From the NCBI GenBank assembly GCA_014728045.1, contig WJMH01000010.1:219461-283460 (forward strand): a DNA stretch of 64,000 nucleotides, given 5' to 3'. A program made the translations under genes and the position numbers. This stretch comes from Candidatus Omnitrophota bacterium (lineage in GTDB: Bacteria; Omnitrophota; Gorgyraeia; Tantalellales; Tantalellaceae). Position 1 is the stretch's first letter. Each line of letters opens with the position of its first letter. The notes beneath the pieces were generated by a model, which did not search any database, was not told the origin of the DNA, and worked only from the letters and a program-made list of their open reading frames with translations. This document shows, in pieces, positions 25,855 to 34,892 of this stretch.

Positions 25855-26985
25855 TCATATCTCCTGCATTACCGTCTCTAATATCGCCTCCGCAGCATCG
25901 GGCCTGCGTATGCGGTCTATCCCCTCGGCCATGGAAACATAAACATCCTCTGATAGCAGTATCCTGTCGACCACCGGGGGTATCTCCTCCACCTTCACGA
26001 CCTTCTCTGCCGCGCCTGAAGAGACAAGGAGCTTTTCGTTCCATGTCTCCTGTCCCGGTATGGACCCGAAAAGAATCATAGGAAGGCGCATGTTCAAAGC
26101 CTCGGTGACACTTATGCCTCCGGCCTTGGTGACCATTAGCTCAGAGACCGCCATGAGCTCAGCGACCTTATCGGTAAACCCGAAAAGAACGAGGGGATAA
26201 TCGAGCCTCTCCTTCAACTGGCGTATGCTGTGGTAAGTGGCCTTGTTATGTCCGCAGACAGTTATGACCTGTATCTCGCAGGCGCAACTGTTCAGGGACA
26301 GGAGCATCTCACCGATAGGACCGACCCCGAAACCGCCGCTCATCATGAATACGGTTTTGCGTCCGGGATCAAGACCATATTTCTCTCTTAGCGCGTGCAA
26401 GTCATGGTCCCGGATGAATTCGCCTGTGGTGGGTATGCCGGTCACTGTAATCTTATCCGGTTCTATGCCTTTTTTCACAAGCTCTTCCACTACCGGTTCG
26501 GCCCCGACGAAAAAACGGTCAATGAACTCAGAAAGCCAGTAGGCGTGGGGTCCGTAATCGGTTATCAGGGTGTACATCTTAGCCCGGAACCCTTCCTGTT
26601 CCCTGAGAAAAGGTGCTATGCTCGGCAGCAAAAAGTGCGTGGCGATAACGGCATCGGGGTCTTTTTTTGCGATCTTCTCCGCCAGTCCAGGAAGGCATTT
26701 GTGATCCAGCGCCCACCTTGCCTTCTGCGTGATCTTTTCCACTATCAGGTTGTTGGAAAAATAGTACAGGATACCCCACAGCCATTTAGCCCTGGACATC
26801 ATGAAAACATAAAAATCGAGATAAAGGAACCTGTACAATCTGTTGGCGTAATCAAGCACGTCTATTATCTCAATATCGACGTCATCTGTTTTTTTCCTGA
26901 AAGCGTCGTATAAGGCGATGGCCGCTTTCTTATGTCCCATGCCGGCGGTGGAGTACAGTATTGTTATCTTTTTCTTATCGGGCAT
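25855..26985 (-). CDS. UgtP/MGDG-synthase-like glycosyltransferase (GT28)
   Basis: A 376-residue GT-B enzyme resembling diacylglycerol glucosyltransferase/MGDG synthase. It has the N-terminal lipid-binding loop TAGMGHKKAAIAL (about 13-25) and the C-terminal donor motif VTKAGGISVTEAL. It would transfer a sugar from a nucleotide donor to a lipid at the inner membrane face. The start at MPDKKKITIL overlaps the phosphatase gene by 11 bases; an earlier start at 27078 would lie wholly inside that gene. The lipid and sugar are unknown. Confidence 0.8.
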   Translation of the reverse strand: MPDKKKITILYSTAGMGHKKAAIALYDAFRKKTDDVDIEIIDVLDYANRLYRFLYLDFYVFMMSRAKWLWGILYYFSNNLIVEKITQKARWALDHKCLPGLAEKIAKKDPDAVIATHFLLPSIAPFLREQEGFRAKMYTLITDYGPHAYWLSEFIDRFFVGAEPVVEELVKKGIEPDKITVTGIPTTGEFIRDHDLHALREKYGLDPGRKTVFMMSGGFGVGPIGEMLLSLNSCACEIQVITVCGHNKATYHSIRQLKERLDYPLVLFGFTDKVAELMAVSELMVTKAGGISVTEALNMRLPMILFGSIPGQETWNEKLLVSSGAAEKVVKVEEIPPVVDRILLSEDVYVSMAEGIDRIRRPDAAEAILETVMQEI

Positions 26986-27559
26986 CTTGTTCTTCCCTGT
27001 CCTTTCTGATGATATACCTGGCCGCTTCAAGAAGATCCCGGCAAATATGGTCCGGTTCATATTCCCATCTCTCCGCATCCCGGCGCGAAGACTTACCCGA
27101 AAGGACCAGTATACGGCCTAGCCCGGCTCTTCTGGCGGCCTGCATATCTCTCTGGGAATCACCTATAAAGAACCTGCCCTCAAAAGAGCTTATTCCCAAT
27201 TCTTCTTTCGCTTTTTTGAAAAGTCCCGCCTTGGGCTTCCTGCAGTCACAGTCATCCTCATCAAGATGCGGGCAATAATATACCCTGCGGATGCGCCCTC
27301 CTGCTTCCAGCACCGCCTCCAGCATCTTGCCGGTAAGCGCTTCCAGCCCGTCGGAAGAAAGAAGTCCCCTGCCGACGCATTTCTGGTTCGATATGACCAC
27401 GTTCTCGTAACCGGCTTCGGTAAGCTCTCTCAAAGCATCAAGTACGCCGGGCAGGAACTCGAAATCTTCCCATTCGGTTATATATCCGTGCTCAGTACGG
27501 CCTTCTCCGTCCCGGTTAATGACACCGTCCCTGTCTATGAAAACGTACTTCTCACCCAT
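26975..27559 (-). CDS. gmhB: D,D-heptose 1,7-bisphosphate phosphatase-like (HAD IIIA)
   Basis: A 194-residue HAD phosphatase. D9 and D11 lie in FIDRDGVIN, S57 in VISNQ, and K110 plus GDSQRDMQAA follow. A GmhB-type zinc loop is formed by C96, H98, C104 and C106 (CPHLDEDDCDC). GmhB dephosphorylates heptose bisphosphate for ADP-heptose, the precursor of LPS inner core. That fits the two GT9 genes in this cluster, though no other heptose gene is seen. HisB-type activity is a less likely alternative. It overlaps the membrane transferase by 8 bases. Confidence 0.85.
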   Translation of the reverse strand: MGEKYVFIDRDGVINRDGEGRTEHGYITEWEDFEFLPGVLDALRELTEAGYENVVISNQKCVGRGLLSSDGLEALTGKMLEAVLEAGGRIRRVYYCPHLDEDDCDCRKPKAGLFKKAKEELGISSFEGRFFIGDSQRDMQAARRAGLGRILVLSGKSSRRDAERWEYEPDHICRDLLEAARYIIRKDREEQDAR

Positions 27560-28943
27560 CATCCAGACCGCCAGTAAAACCCACTTCTTTAATATCTTTA
27601 TAGGCAAGGTCCGCCATTATAAAAAGACCTATACCCGAAAAATGTATCATGAAACGCGATATGGTGGTATTCACGTAAAAATAAAGGTTCTCCCCGGTGG
27701 TCAGCATATAGGCAGAAAAGTATCCGGCAAAGGCCAGAGCAAAGAAAAGCGTCATGTAGAGACGATCCCCCCTACAGAGCAGTTTCCGTTTCCATATCAA
27801 GACCGCGATGAATACCACCCAGAAAATGTTCCATTTTTTCGGACCGAAGACCTCCTGCTGCAGAAAATTCAAAAACAGAGGTATATCCTTGAGGTTCTGA
27901 ATGAACCTGCTGAATGTCAGGGCTGATATGTCCAGGTCACTGTTGGCCGCCGCCTGCATCCTGACAGTTAACCACGGAGCAGTAATAACGCACATCAAAA
28001 GAAAAGCAGTGACAAACTCTTTCCTCATGCGCTTTCTTGCTATCATGTCCGAATTAGCGTAAAAAAAGATAAGAGCAGCCCAGAAACACCCGGCAAAGAC
28101 CATTCCCTCGTTCTTGACCCAGATAGATATGGCGAATAAAGCCGCCGCAAGAAGAAGATCTGCCCTCTCAGCTCCTCTTATGTACTGCACCAGATACAGA
28201 AAACCGCAGGAGACGAAAGCACCAAGAAGAAGATCAGCGTACATTATCGTAGCGTAATTCGTGATCTGCGGTATGGTCGCAAGAACAAAGACCGCAAGAA
28301 GAGAGTACTTCCTGGGAAAACTTTTTCTCAGGATGGCATAAAAAAGCACCAGAAAGGAAATATACACGACGGGCATGAGGAGGTTGACCCCGAAATAGCT
28401 GAACCCGGTGAAAGCATAGATCCACGAAGCGACAAGCGGCAATAAAAGCGGATAATCCGGATGGGACATGGTAGCTTCACCCCATGTAAAAAAGCCATCA
28501 GGTATCGCGCCCGATAAGCTGATTATTTTCGCCTTGAAAGCGTAATTGGCCACCGCATCGTGGGAATGCACCGGCATCGGAAAAACCTGGAGGAGAACCC
28601 AGACAAGCTGTATCAGAATACCCGCGGCCAGCATTTTTTCAACGACCGCAACTTTTTGCGCCGGTTTGATCCTGACTGCTGCGGGCCGGACCTGATCACC
28701 TCGCAGCCAGATCGCCGCGATGGTGAGCAGCATGAACCCGGGAAGCGCAATGATATTGAGCATACTGAATCCCCGGTCGAAAAGGTACAGGGTTAAAAAC
28801 TGGAAAGAGACGAATCCGGCTCCCAAGAAGAAGGAAAGCGGAAGTATTTCCTGCGCCTTCCTGCGCCTTAACCCGCCCAGGAAAACTGCCGCGAGAAAAA
28901 CCCCTGAAACGGCCATCCAGAAAAGAGCTATTACAAACCCCAT
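27552..28943 (-). CDS. GT39-like polytopic membrane glycosyltransferase
   Basis: A 463-residue protein with about eleven membrane spans. In the first periplasmic loop is HSHDAVANYAFKAKI, with the acidic residue expected of ArnT/PMT-like GT-C enzymes, and DYPLLLPL follows. Such enzymes use polyprenyl-phosphate sugars outside the inner membrane. The ATG at 28943 is nine bases from AAGGAG and overlaps the preceding small gene by 13 bases. An upstream TTG is unlikely. Donor and acceptor are unknown; the two DPM-like GT2 genes nearby could make the donor. Confidence 0.72.
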   Translation of the reverse strand: MGFVIALFWMAVSGVFLAAVFLGGLRRRKAQEILPLSFFLGAGFVSFQFLTLYLFDRGFSMLNIIALPGFMLLTIAAIWLRGDQVRPAAVRIKPAQKVAVVEKMLAAGILIQLVWVLLQVFPMPVHSHDAVANYAFKAKIISLSGAIPDGFFTWGEATMSHPDYPLLLPLVASWIYAFTGFSYFGVNLLMPVVYISFLVLFYAILRKSFPRKYSLLAVFVLATIPQITNYATIMYADLLLGAFVSCGFLYLVQYIRGAERADLLLAAALFAISIWVKNEGMVFAGCFWAALIFFYANSDMIARKRMRKEFVTAFLLMCVITAPWLTVRMQAAANSDLDISALTFSRFIQNLKDIPLFLNFLQQEVFGPKKWNIFWVVFIAVLIWKRKLLCRGDRLYMTLFFALAFAGYFSAYMLTTGENLYFYVNTTISRFMIHFSGIGLFIMADLAYKDIKEVGFTGGLDDG

Positions 28944-29353
28944 CGATCCGCGCTCCTTTTCACCCAAAGGGTGCCGTTTCCAGCTTCCCCGACTTTTTTG
29001 TAACCTGCCAGTTCATCCGCCCCGCCGTGCATCACAATGTAATCGGCATCCCTTTCCACTTTCCTGTAAGGCCAGAGAAGATACCTTAGCCTCACCTCAT
29101 CCAGGGACAAGGTTCCGAACCCAGCTGTTTTATACGTGGAGCCTCCGGACATTTTCTCTTCGCAATAGATGGCCAGCTGATAAAGTCCGCTGCCATAGAT
29201 ATGTTCCAGCGTCTGGCTCGATGTATGTGTATACGCGTATAAAAGAGAGCTGTACTGCCCGTCCTTCTCCTGCCTGATGAGAAAAACGCCCCAGAGCAGC
29301 AGCCAGACAAGCAGTACCCCCTTGAAGATCTGTTCTTTTTTCAGATGGATCAT
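28931..29353 (-). CDS. Single-span membrane protein of unknown function
   Basis: A 140-residue protein with a short basic N terminus, one span (about FKGVLLVWLLLWGVFLI) and a roughly 115-residue domain likely outside the membrane. The domain has no motif I recognise. Its position, overlapping the GT39-like gene, suggests an accessory subunit; ends such as RLRYLLWPYRKVERDADYIV resemble the soluble tail of some GT-C transferases. It may be a split-off domain of its neighbour. Confidence 0.65.
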   Translation of the reverse strand: MIHLKKEQIFKGVLLVWLLLWGVFLIRQEKDGQYSSLLYAYTHTSSQTLEHIYGSGLYQLAIYCEEKMSGGSTYKTAGFGTLSLDEVRLRYLLWPYRKVERDADYIVMHGGADELAGYKKVGEAGNGTLWVKRSADRWGL

Positions 29354-29359
29354 GTTCTC

Positions 29360-30529
29360 CTACCCTGAAAACCCGCGCTTTTTTCTGTTTCTGAGATATT
29401 CCGCCATGGAAGAAGGATTATTGAGGTCATACAACATGCCGTTACCCGCCATGACGAGGGATTTCTTCTTGATAGAGAAAACTTCCCCGCCATGAAAAGG
29501 CTTGAGAAGGCGCAAAACGCGCATAAGGAATCCTCCCGGAACAATGATAGCATCGAACTTTTTCTTTTTTGTCATCACCCGCCAGAGAACCGAAAAAAAA
29601 GCTGATCCCCGGGAAAAAGTCCTCACTGAAACATCAGCGTGCCTTGTCATTTTCCTGCGATCGGGCCCCATGAACCTCCCCTCTTCCGGGACATTACGCA
29701 AAAGACGCATCTCAACTATCATTCTTTGCCGTGCCAGGCCCTTCATTGTCTCATATCTTTCGGGAACTCTGCCCTGTCTTTCCGAAGCCGGGTCAAAGAA
29801 GAGAACCCTTAGTAACCTCCCCCACCTTTTTTCGAAAAGCTCTCTGTTCTTTCTGTATACATCTTCCCTGTCCTTGAGGTCCTTCCTCGAAGCTTGCTCG
29901 AAATGATAGACATACGACCCCTCTGCCATGACGGAGATATAACCGGCTCTCTGAGCTCTTACGGAATAATCTGTGTCCTCGTAACATACGCCGCGGAACG
30001 CTTCGTCCAGATAGCCTATCTTATCGATCAGATCCCTCTTTATCAGGCAGGCAAAGCCCACCGCGTGTCCGAGCTCAACGAACCTGCCTTTACCGTAACG
30101 CAGAAGTTTACCGTGGTCGTCGATCGAGGCGCCCTCATCGGGTCTTGAACCGAAGGTATTGCTCTGGGGATTGACTATGCCTATATCCTCGCCGCTTGAT
30201 GCGACCGCTATAAGCTCTTCGAGCCACCCTTCGGTGACTATGCAATCATTGTTCAAAAGGCAGACGAAAGGAGCCTCGGAAAGCCTCATTCCCTTGTTCA
30301 TTCCCGCGGCGAAACCGGCATTCCGCTCGCTGAAGACTTTTTCGATCGAAACTCTGCTGTTGCCGTGGATCTTGTGAAGATACCCGGAAACAGCCGGGTC
30401 CTTACTCGCGTTATCCACGATTATGAGGCGTGAAGGAACCCTGGTATGTTCAAGTACGCTCTGGACACATTTTTCCAGGAGATCGGGATTTTCGTAACTG
30501 AGTAATATAATGTCACATTCAGCCCTCAT
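29360..30529 (-). CDS. GT2 family glycosyltransferase (389 aa)
   Basis: GT-A fold with IILLSYENPDLLEKCVQSV, LIIVDNASKD, the DXD-like LLNNDCIV and the catalytic-region segment FRGVCYEDTDYSVRAQRAGY. These resemble rhamnosyl- or galactofuranosyl-type GT2 enzymes. Unusually, about 160 extra residues follow the GT2 core (after about residue 225), basic and without spans, ending FSG. Donor is unknown. It overlaps the waaE-like gene by 11 bases. Confidence 0.85.
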   Translation of the reverse strand: MRAECDIILLSYENPDLLEKCVQSVLEHTRVPSRLIIVDNASKDPAVSGYLHKIHGNSRVSIEKVFSERNAGFAAGMNKGMRLSEAPFVCLLNNDCIVTEGWLEELIAVASSGEDIGIVNPQSNTFGSRPDEGASIDDHGKLLRYGKGRFVELGHAVGFACLIKRDLIDKIGYLDEAFRGVCYEDTDYSVRAQRAGYISVMAEGSYVYHFEQASRKDLKDREDVYRKNRELFEKRWGRLLRVLFFDPASERQGRVPERYETMKGLARQRMIVEMRLLRNVPEEGRFMGPDRRKMTRHADVSVRTFSRGSAFFSVLWRVMTKKKKFDAIIVPGGFLMRVLRLLKPFHGGEVFSIKKKSLVMAGNGMLYDLNNPSSMAEYLRNRKKRGFSG

Positions 30530-31307
30530 CGTGGCTTTCCTCCTTATTCTGGGCCTTCTGCTTCATTTCCCAGTACTTGAAATAGCTCACTATCTGGTAA
30601 AGGCCGCTGAAAACCGCCACGGCTAGACCGTATACTCCGTCCCCGTAGGACCGCTTTCGCAGAAGCCGGCGGTAAAAGCACCTGTCAAAAGATCTCCAAA
30701 TAGCGTGGCCCAGGCTCATATTCCTTCCGGTATTATACCATTTTCTCGCCTCAAGTGTTGTCTGGCCGTTGAGGCTCCTGAGATAATCGGCAATATCTCT
30801 GTGGGAATAATGTATGATATCACCGCTGAGATGACCGCATTCTCCTTCCATGAAAGCGCGCGGGTGCACCTCGGCCTCTTCGTACCTGAAATCTCTCTTG
30901 CGGAAAAACCTCAATTGCGCCGCGGGGTATTCCCCTCCGTACCGCAGCCAGTGGTCCCCTATGTAATTACGTCTGGGGATGGTATATCCGGTATATTCGG
31001 TTTCGCCAGAAACCAGCTGCGCGATCTCACGGGCCAGCTCTTCGGTAACCCGTTCATCAGCGTCCAGACTGAGGACCCAGTCATAAGAAGCCTGGTCATA
31101 AGCCCAGTTCCTGTGCCTGCCCTCGTTCTCCATCTTCCTTACGAATACCTTATCAGTATATTCGGCCGCGATGTCCCTTGTCGAGTCGCTGCTCTGGTCG
31201 TCGACGACTATCACTTCAGCGGCCCACTTGACGCTTTTTAGGCATTCATCGATATTATCCTGTTCGTTCTTAGTTATGACAACAACTGATACCGGAACTT
31301 TTCCCAT
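30519..31307 (-). CDS. WaaE/KdtX-like GT2 glycosyltransferase
   Basis: A 262-residue GT2 enzyme: VSVVVITKNEQDNIDECL, EVIVVDDQSSDST, LSLDADERV and the C-terminal pattern of the LPS-core beta-1,4-glucosyltransferase WaaE. EVHPRAFMEGECGHLSGDIIHYSH is a longer family segment (about 140-165). It probably adds a hexose to a lipid-linked core at the cytosolic face. The exact linkage is inferred only from family. Confidence 0.82.
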   Translation of the reverse strand: MGKVPVSVVVITKNEQDNIDECLKSVKWAAEVIVVDDQSSDSTRDIAAEYTDKVFVRKMENEGRHRNWAYDQASYDWVLSLDADERVTEELAREIAQLVSGETEYTGYTIPRRNYIGDHWLRYGGEYPAAQLRFFRKRDFRYEEAEVHPRAFMEGECGHLSGDIIHYSHRDIADYLRSLNGQTTLEARKWYNTGRNMSLGHAIWRSFDRCFYRRLLRKRSYGDGVYGLAVAVFSGLYQIVSYFKYWEMKQKAQNKEESHDEG

Positions 31308-31331
31308 CGAAACTCCTTATATTTCCCGCGA

Positions 31332-32429
31332 TCAAGGTGTTCTTTTCTTCTGATCGCTCTTTCTTTTCATTAGTTCCACGCATGCCTTGAGGACCGTTTC
31401 CGGCTCTATCCCCTTAAGACACCTCATTTCATTTTCGCAAACCGGAAGTTTGAACTTCGTGTAGCATGGCCTACAGGGCACTTCAGAAGCGGTTATCACC
31501 CGGTGATCTCCACCTGGTGGATACGGACCGTAAACTTTGTCATCTACAGGACCAAAAACGGAAACCGTCTTGAGCCCCAGAGCGACTGCCATATGCAAAG
31601 GCCCCCCGTCGTTGCACACCGCAACATCAAAAAGGCTCAATAAAGCCGCGTAATCCTTGAGCGAAAGATCATTCTCAACTGTTACTGGTTCTTCTTCCAT
31701 GGCCTCGGATATCCTCCTGCAGATATCCCTTTCAGAAGGGTCCCCGAATATCGCGACTTTGAAGCCCTGCCGCACAAGCAGATCGGACACACGCCTGAAG
31801 CCTTCGGCAGACCATCTTTTCCGGGAGGCATTCTTGCCCCAGCTTGCGCCTCCGCCCGGGATAATAGCAGCCAGCGGTCCTTCCCCGGCGCCTCTTCCGG
31901 CCAAATATTCAGAAGCCCTCTCAAGGCTTTCCCTGTCGGGAACCAGCTTCATCTGCCTGTCACGGGGTTCGATCCCGGCAGTTTCTAATAGGTCCATGTA
32001 ATATTCAACCACATGCCGGCCTTCGAACCCCGTAAAGGGGATCTTTCTCGTTAGAAAAACGCCTCTTTTCTTGTAATCCAGGCCCACCCTTTCGGGTATG
32101 CCGCACAACGCGAAGAAAAGGCCGAACTGCCGTGAAAGCGTAAAATCAAAAACGGTATCATATCTTTTTCCCTTTATCCCGGTAAATAGATCCCGCAGAT
32201 ACTCAAGGTACTGTCTCTTGGAAAATCCCCAAAGCCGTGTAAGTTCGTCTTTTTCGTAAACAAAAATATCCTCCACACCCGGGACCATGCTTACTATGTC
32301 CCTGGTCCTGGCATTGCACAGATAACCCACCCGTGCAGAAGGGGCGCTATCTTTTATGCCGGATATGAGCGGCGTGGTAAAAAGAACATCGCCTATGCCG
32401 AATATGTTGGCTATCAGTATATTTTTCAT
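31332..32429 (-). CDS. Heptosyltransferase-family (GT9) glycosyltransferase A
   Basis: A 365-residue GT9 protein similar to WaaF/WaaC. IFGIGDVLFTTPLISGIKD is the acceptor-side start, and IIPGGGASWGKNASRKRW and CNDGGPLHMAVALG are the donor-side motifs. A cysteine-bearing tail (CRPCYTK, CENEMRCLKGI) is common in GT9. It would add heptose or another sugar to the LPS core. The ATG at 32429 shares a base with the stop of the next gene (TGATG). Confidence 0.86.
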   Translation of the reverse strand: MKNILIANIFGIGDVLFTTPLISGIKDSAPSARVGYLCNARTRDIVSMVPGVEDIFVYEKDELTRLWGFSKRQYLEYLRDLFTGIKGKRYDTVFDFTLSRQFGLFFALCGIPERVGLDYKKRGVFLTRKIPFTGFEGRHVVEYYMDLLETAGIEPRDRQMKLVPDRESLERASEYLAGRGAGEGPLAAIIPGGGASWGKNASRKRWSAEGFRRVSDLLVRQGFKVAIFGDPSERDICRRISEAMEEEPVTVENDLSLKDYAALLSLFDVAVCNDGGPLHMAVALGLKTVSVFGPVDDKVYGPYPPGGDHRVITASEVPCRPCYTKFKLPVCENEMRCLKGIEPETVLKACVELMKRKSDQKKRTP

Positions 32430-33484
32430 CAACGCTGTCTTCGGTTTCCCTCCGGTAGAAGCCTCTTAACGGATTCATAGACCTTATCAACCGTTATGGC
32501 CCTCAGACATTCATGCTCCTTCTGGCAGTCCCTATCAAAACAGGGGTCGCAGCCCAAATCCTCGTGCAGAACGATATGATCTTCTCCCCAGGGGCCCCAT
32601 CTTGTGGGGCTCACTCCGGGGATATTCCTTCCGAATATGGCTATTACCGGAACTCTCAGGGCGGCAGCCATATGCATGGGGCCGGTATCGTTGCCTATGA
32701 AAAGATCCGCCCTCTTCAGAAGCGCCGCCAGGCATTTCAGGTCGAGCTCCCCGGCCAGGTTAAAGGCCCCGGCATCGGCTTTATGAACGATCCTGTCAGC
32801 CAGACCGGCTTCTTTCACATCGCCCAGGACCACGACTTCATAACCAAGATCATTCCTGATCCTCTGAATAAGCTCTGAATAATTATCCCCCGGCCATATT
32901 TTTGAGGGGTTACTGCTGCCCGGATGCACGCATACCAGAACCCCGCCTTCGTCCACGCCTCTTTTGGCTAAAAGTTCAGCGACTTTACTTCTAGAAGAGG
33001 GGTCCACTTCAAGTATTAAGTGCGGTCTTCCGGCACTTATCCCGCTTCTTTCCAGCAGCTCAAGAGTGCACTCTATCTCGTGCCTGTCCCCCTTTTGCCG
33101 GTCGTCCTCTATCCTGTCAGTGAGAAGGAACGGCCATTTCCTGGCGTAACCTATTCGCCGGGGAATACCCGCTAAAAAACATGCCAGGTGCAGCATTTTA
33201 TGGGGGTTGAACACCACCGCCGCGTCATATCCGCCCTCCCTTAACTGCCGGGAGAGAGAAAGCGCCTTGGAAAACACGTTCCCGCGGCTCATGGTATCCG
33301 CGGTCATCACCTTTGCTATATCACTGCGGCCTTCCAGAAGGCCCTTGGAATATTCGGAGGTAACGAAATCAATACGCGCTCCGGGGTTCTTTTCCTTTAT
33401 AGCCCCTACTGCCGCTGCCGAAAGGAGAACCTCCCCGATACGGTCTGTCCTCAGCAATACTATTTTTTCAAAAGTCACGCTCAT
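32429..33484 (-). CDS. Heptosyltransferase-family (GT9) glycosyltransferase B
   Basis: A 351-residue GT9 relative of the downstream gene: LLRTDRIGEVLLSAAAVGAI, VCVHPGSSNPSKIWP, GNDTGPMHMAAALRVPVIAI and the cysteine tail CDPCFDRDCQKEHECLRAI. With GmhB in the same run, an ADP-heptose donor is plausible. The first coding base is 10 bases after the neighbouring GT2. Confidence 0.86.
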   Translation of the reverse strand: MSVTFEKIVLLRTDRIGEVLLSAAAVGAIKEKNPGARIDFVTSEYSKGLLEGRSDIAKVMTADTMSRGNVFSKALSLSRQLREGGYDAAVVFNPHKMLHLACFLAGIPRRIGYARKWPFLLTDRIEDDRQKGDRHEIECTLELLERSGISAGRPHLILEVDPSSRSKVAELLAKRGVDEGGVLVCVHPGSSNPSKIWPGDNYSELIQRIRNDLGYEVVVLGDVKEAGLADRIVHKADAGAFNLAGELDLKCLAALLKRADLFIGNDTGPMHMAAALRVPVIAIFGRNIPGVSPTRWGPWGEDHIVLHEDLGCDPCFDRDCQKEHECLRAITVDKVYESVKRLLPEGNRRQR

Positions 33485-33493
33485 AAGGAAGAA

Positions 33494-34180
33494 TCATCCG
33501 GTAAATCTCTGCCTGAAGATGGTCCACAGCGCCTCTACTCCGTCACGCCACCCGATCTTCTTGCCTTCATCATAGGTCCTGCCGCGGTACGAGATGGGCA
33601 CTTCCCTGATACTGTAACCTTTCTTCAGGAGTTTCGCGGTGATCTCCGGTTCCAACTCGAACCTGCTGGAACGTATATCAAGCTCCTTCATAACATCGGT
33701 CCTGATCATCTTGTAACAAGTCTCCATATCCGTGAGAGAGCTTCCGAACAAAACATTCGTAAGGGAAGTCAGGAACCTGTTGACCATGTAATGCAAAAAT
33801 GAGGTAGATCTCCAGCCCTCAAGGAACCTGGAGCCGTATACGGCCACGGCTTTCGTCTCTTCGGCGCATTCATACAGCTTGACCATGTCATGCGGTGAAT
33901 ACTCCAGATCGGCATCCTGCACTATCACATAATCACCCGTAGCTTCCCGCAGAGCGGTCCGTATCGATGCGCCTTTACCACTGTTGTTCTGGTGATATAT
34001 GACCCTGACCTCGTCCTTCCGGTCGCCGAAAAGCTCTTTAAGCAATTCGCGCGTGCCGTCGGTGGACTTATCGTCCACAAGGATGATCTCCTTGTCCAGC
34101 TCGATGCCGCGAACGAGCTGCAGTATGTCTTCTATGGTCCTTTTCTCGTTATATACCGGCATAAGCACGGATATTTTCAT
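33494..34180 (-). CDS. DPM-like GT2 glycosyltransferase, copy 2
   Basis: A 228-residue GT2 with MKISVLMPVYNEKRTIEDIL, EIILVDDKSTDGT, VIVQDADLEYSP and an SRFLEGWR segment, as in dolichol/polyprenyl-phosphate sugar synthases. There are no membrane spans. It is more than half identical by eye to the gene immediately upstream and equally long, a tandem duplication. Likely product is a lipid-linked sugar. Confidence 0.85.
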   Translation of the reverse strand: MKISVLMPVYNEKRTIEDILQLVRGIELDKEIILVDDKSTDGTRELLKELFGDRKDEVRVIYHQNNSGKGASIRTALREATGDYVIVQDADLEYSPHDMVKLYECAEETKAVAVYGSRFLEGWRSTSFLHYMVNRFLTSLTNVLFGSSLTDMETCYKMIRTDVMKELDIRSSRFELEPEITAKLLKKGYSIREVPISYRGRTYDEGKKIGWRDGVEALWTIFRQRFTG

Positions 34181-34205
34181 GTCGTGCTCCTTCGTACTGG
34201 AGGAC

Positions 34206-34892
34206 CTAACTGTGGAACTTGAACCGTATCAATGTCCACAAGGCTTCAAACCCGTCCAGCCATCCTATCTTCTTACCTTCTGTATGGTCGCGCCCCCTGT
34301 AAGATATAGCCACCTCTTCTATGCTGATGCCGCTTTTAAGAAGCTTCGCGCAAAGTTCAGGATCGAACGCGAACCTTTCGGCATGTATATCTAGACCGCG
34401 TATCGTGTCCATCTCCACCATCTTGTAACAGGTATGTATATCCGTTAAAGCGCTGCCGTAAAGGATGTTGGTCATGCTCGTGAAGAACCTGTTGACCGCA
34501 TAATGGAAAAGGTTGGTCGACCGCCATGTTTCCAGGAACCTCGAACCGAAGACCGCTTTGGCGGAATTGTCCCGCGCCAGGAGGAACATCTTCTCTATGT
34601 CCCGGGGGGAATATTCAAGGTCTGCATCCTGCACGATCATGTAATCGCCTGTTGCTTCCCCCAGAGCGGTCCTTACCGCGGCTCCCTTACCCAGGTTCTT
34701 CTGGTGATAGAACACTCTCACGTTATCTTTTCCCTCGCCGAACTCTTTCTGAAGGATCTCCCGGGTACCGTCGGTCGAGTTGTCATCGACCAGTATGATC
34801 TCTTTATCGACTTCCATCCGCATGACCAGATCGAGAATATCCAGTACCGTGTCCTTCTCGTTATAGACAGGCATCAGCACAGAAAGCTTCAT
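34206..34892 (-). CDS. DPM-like GT2 glycosyltransferase, copy 1
   Basis: A 228-residue paralogue of the next gene, starting MKLSVLMPVYNEKDTVLDIL with EIILVDDNSTDGT and MIVQDADLEYSP. The C-terminal GKKIGWLDGFEALWTLIRF is shared too. It overlaps the O-antigen ligase gene by four bases. Polyprenyl-phosphate hexose made here could feed the GT39-like enzyme. Confidence 0.85.
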   Translation of the reverse strand: MKLSVLMPVYNEKDTVLDILDLVMRMEVDKEIILVDDNSTDGTREILQKEFGEGKDNVRVFYHQKNLGKGAAVRTALGEATGDYMIVQDADLEYSPRDIEKMFLLARDNSAKAVFGSRFLETWRSTNLFHYAVNRFFTSMTNILYGSALTDIHTCYKMVEMDTIRGLDIHAERFAFDPELCAKLLKSGISIEEVAISYRGRDHTEGKKIGWLDGFEALWTLIRFKFHS

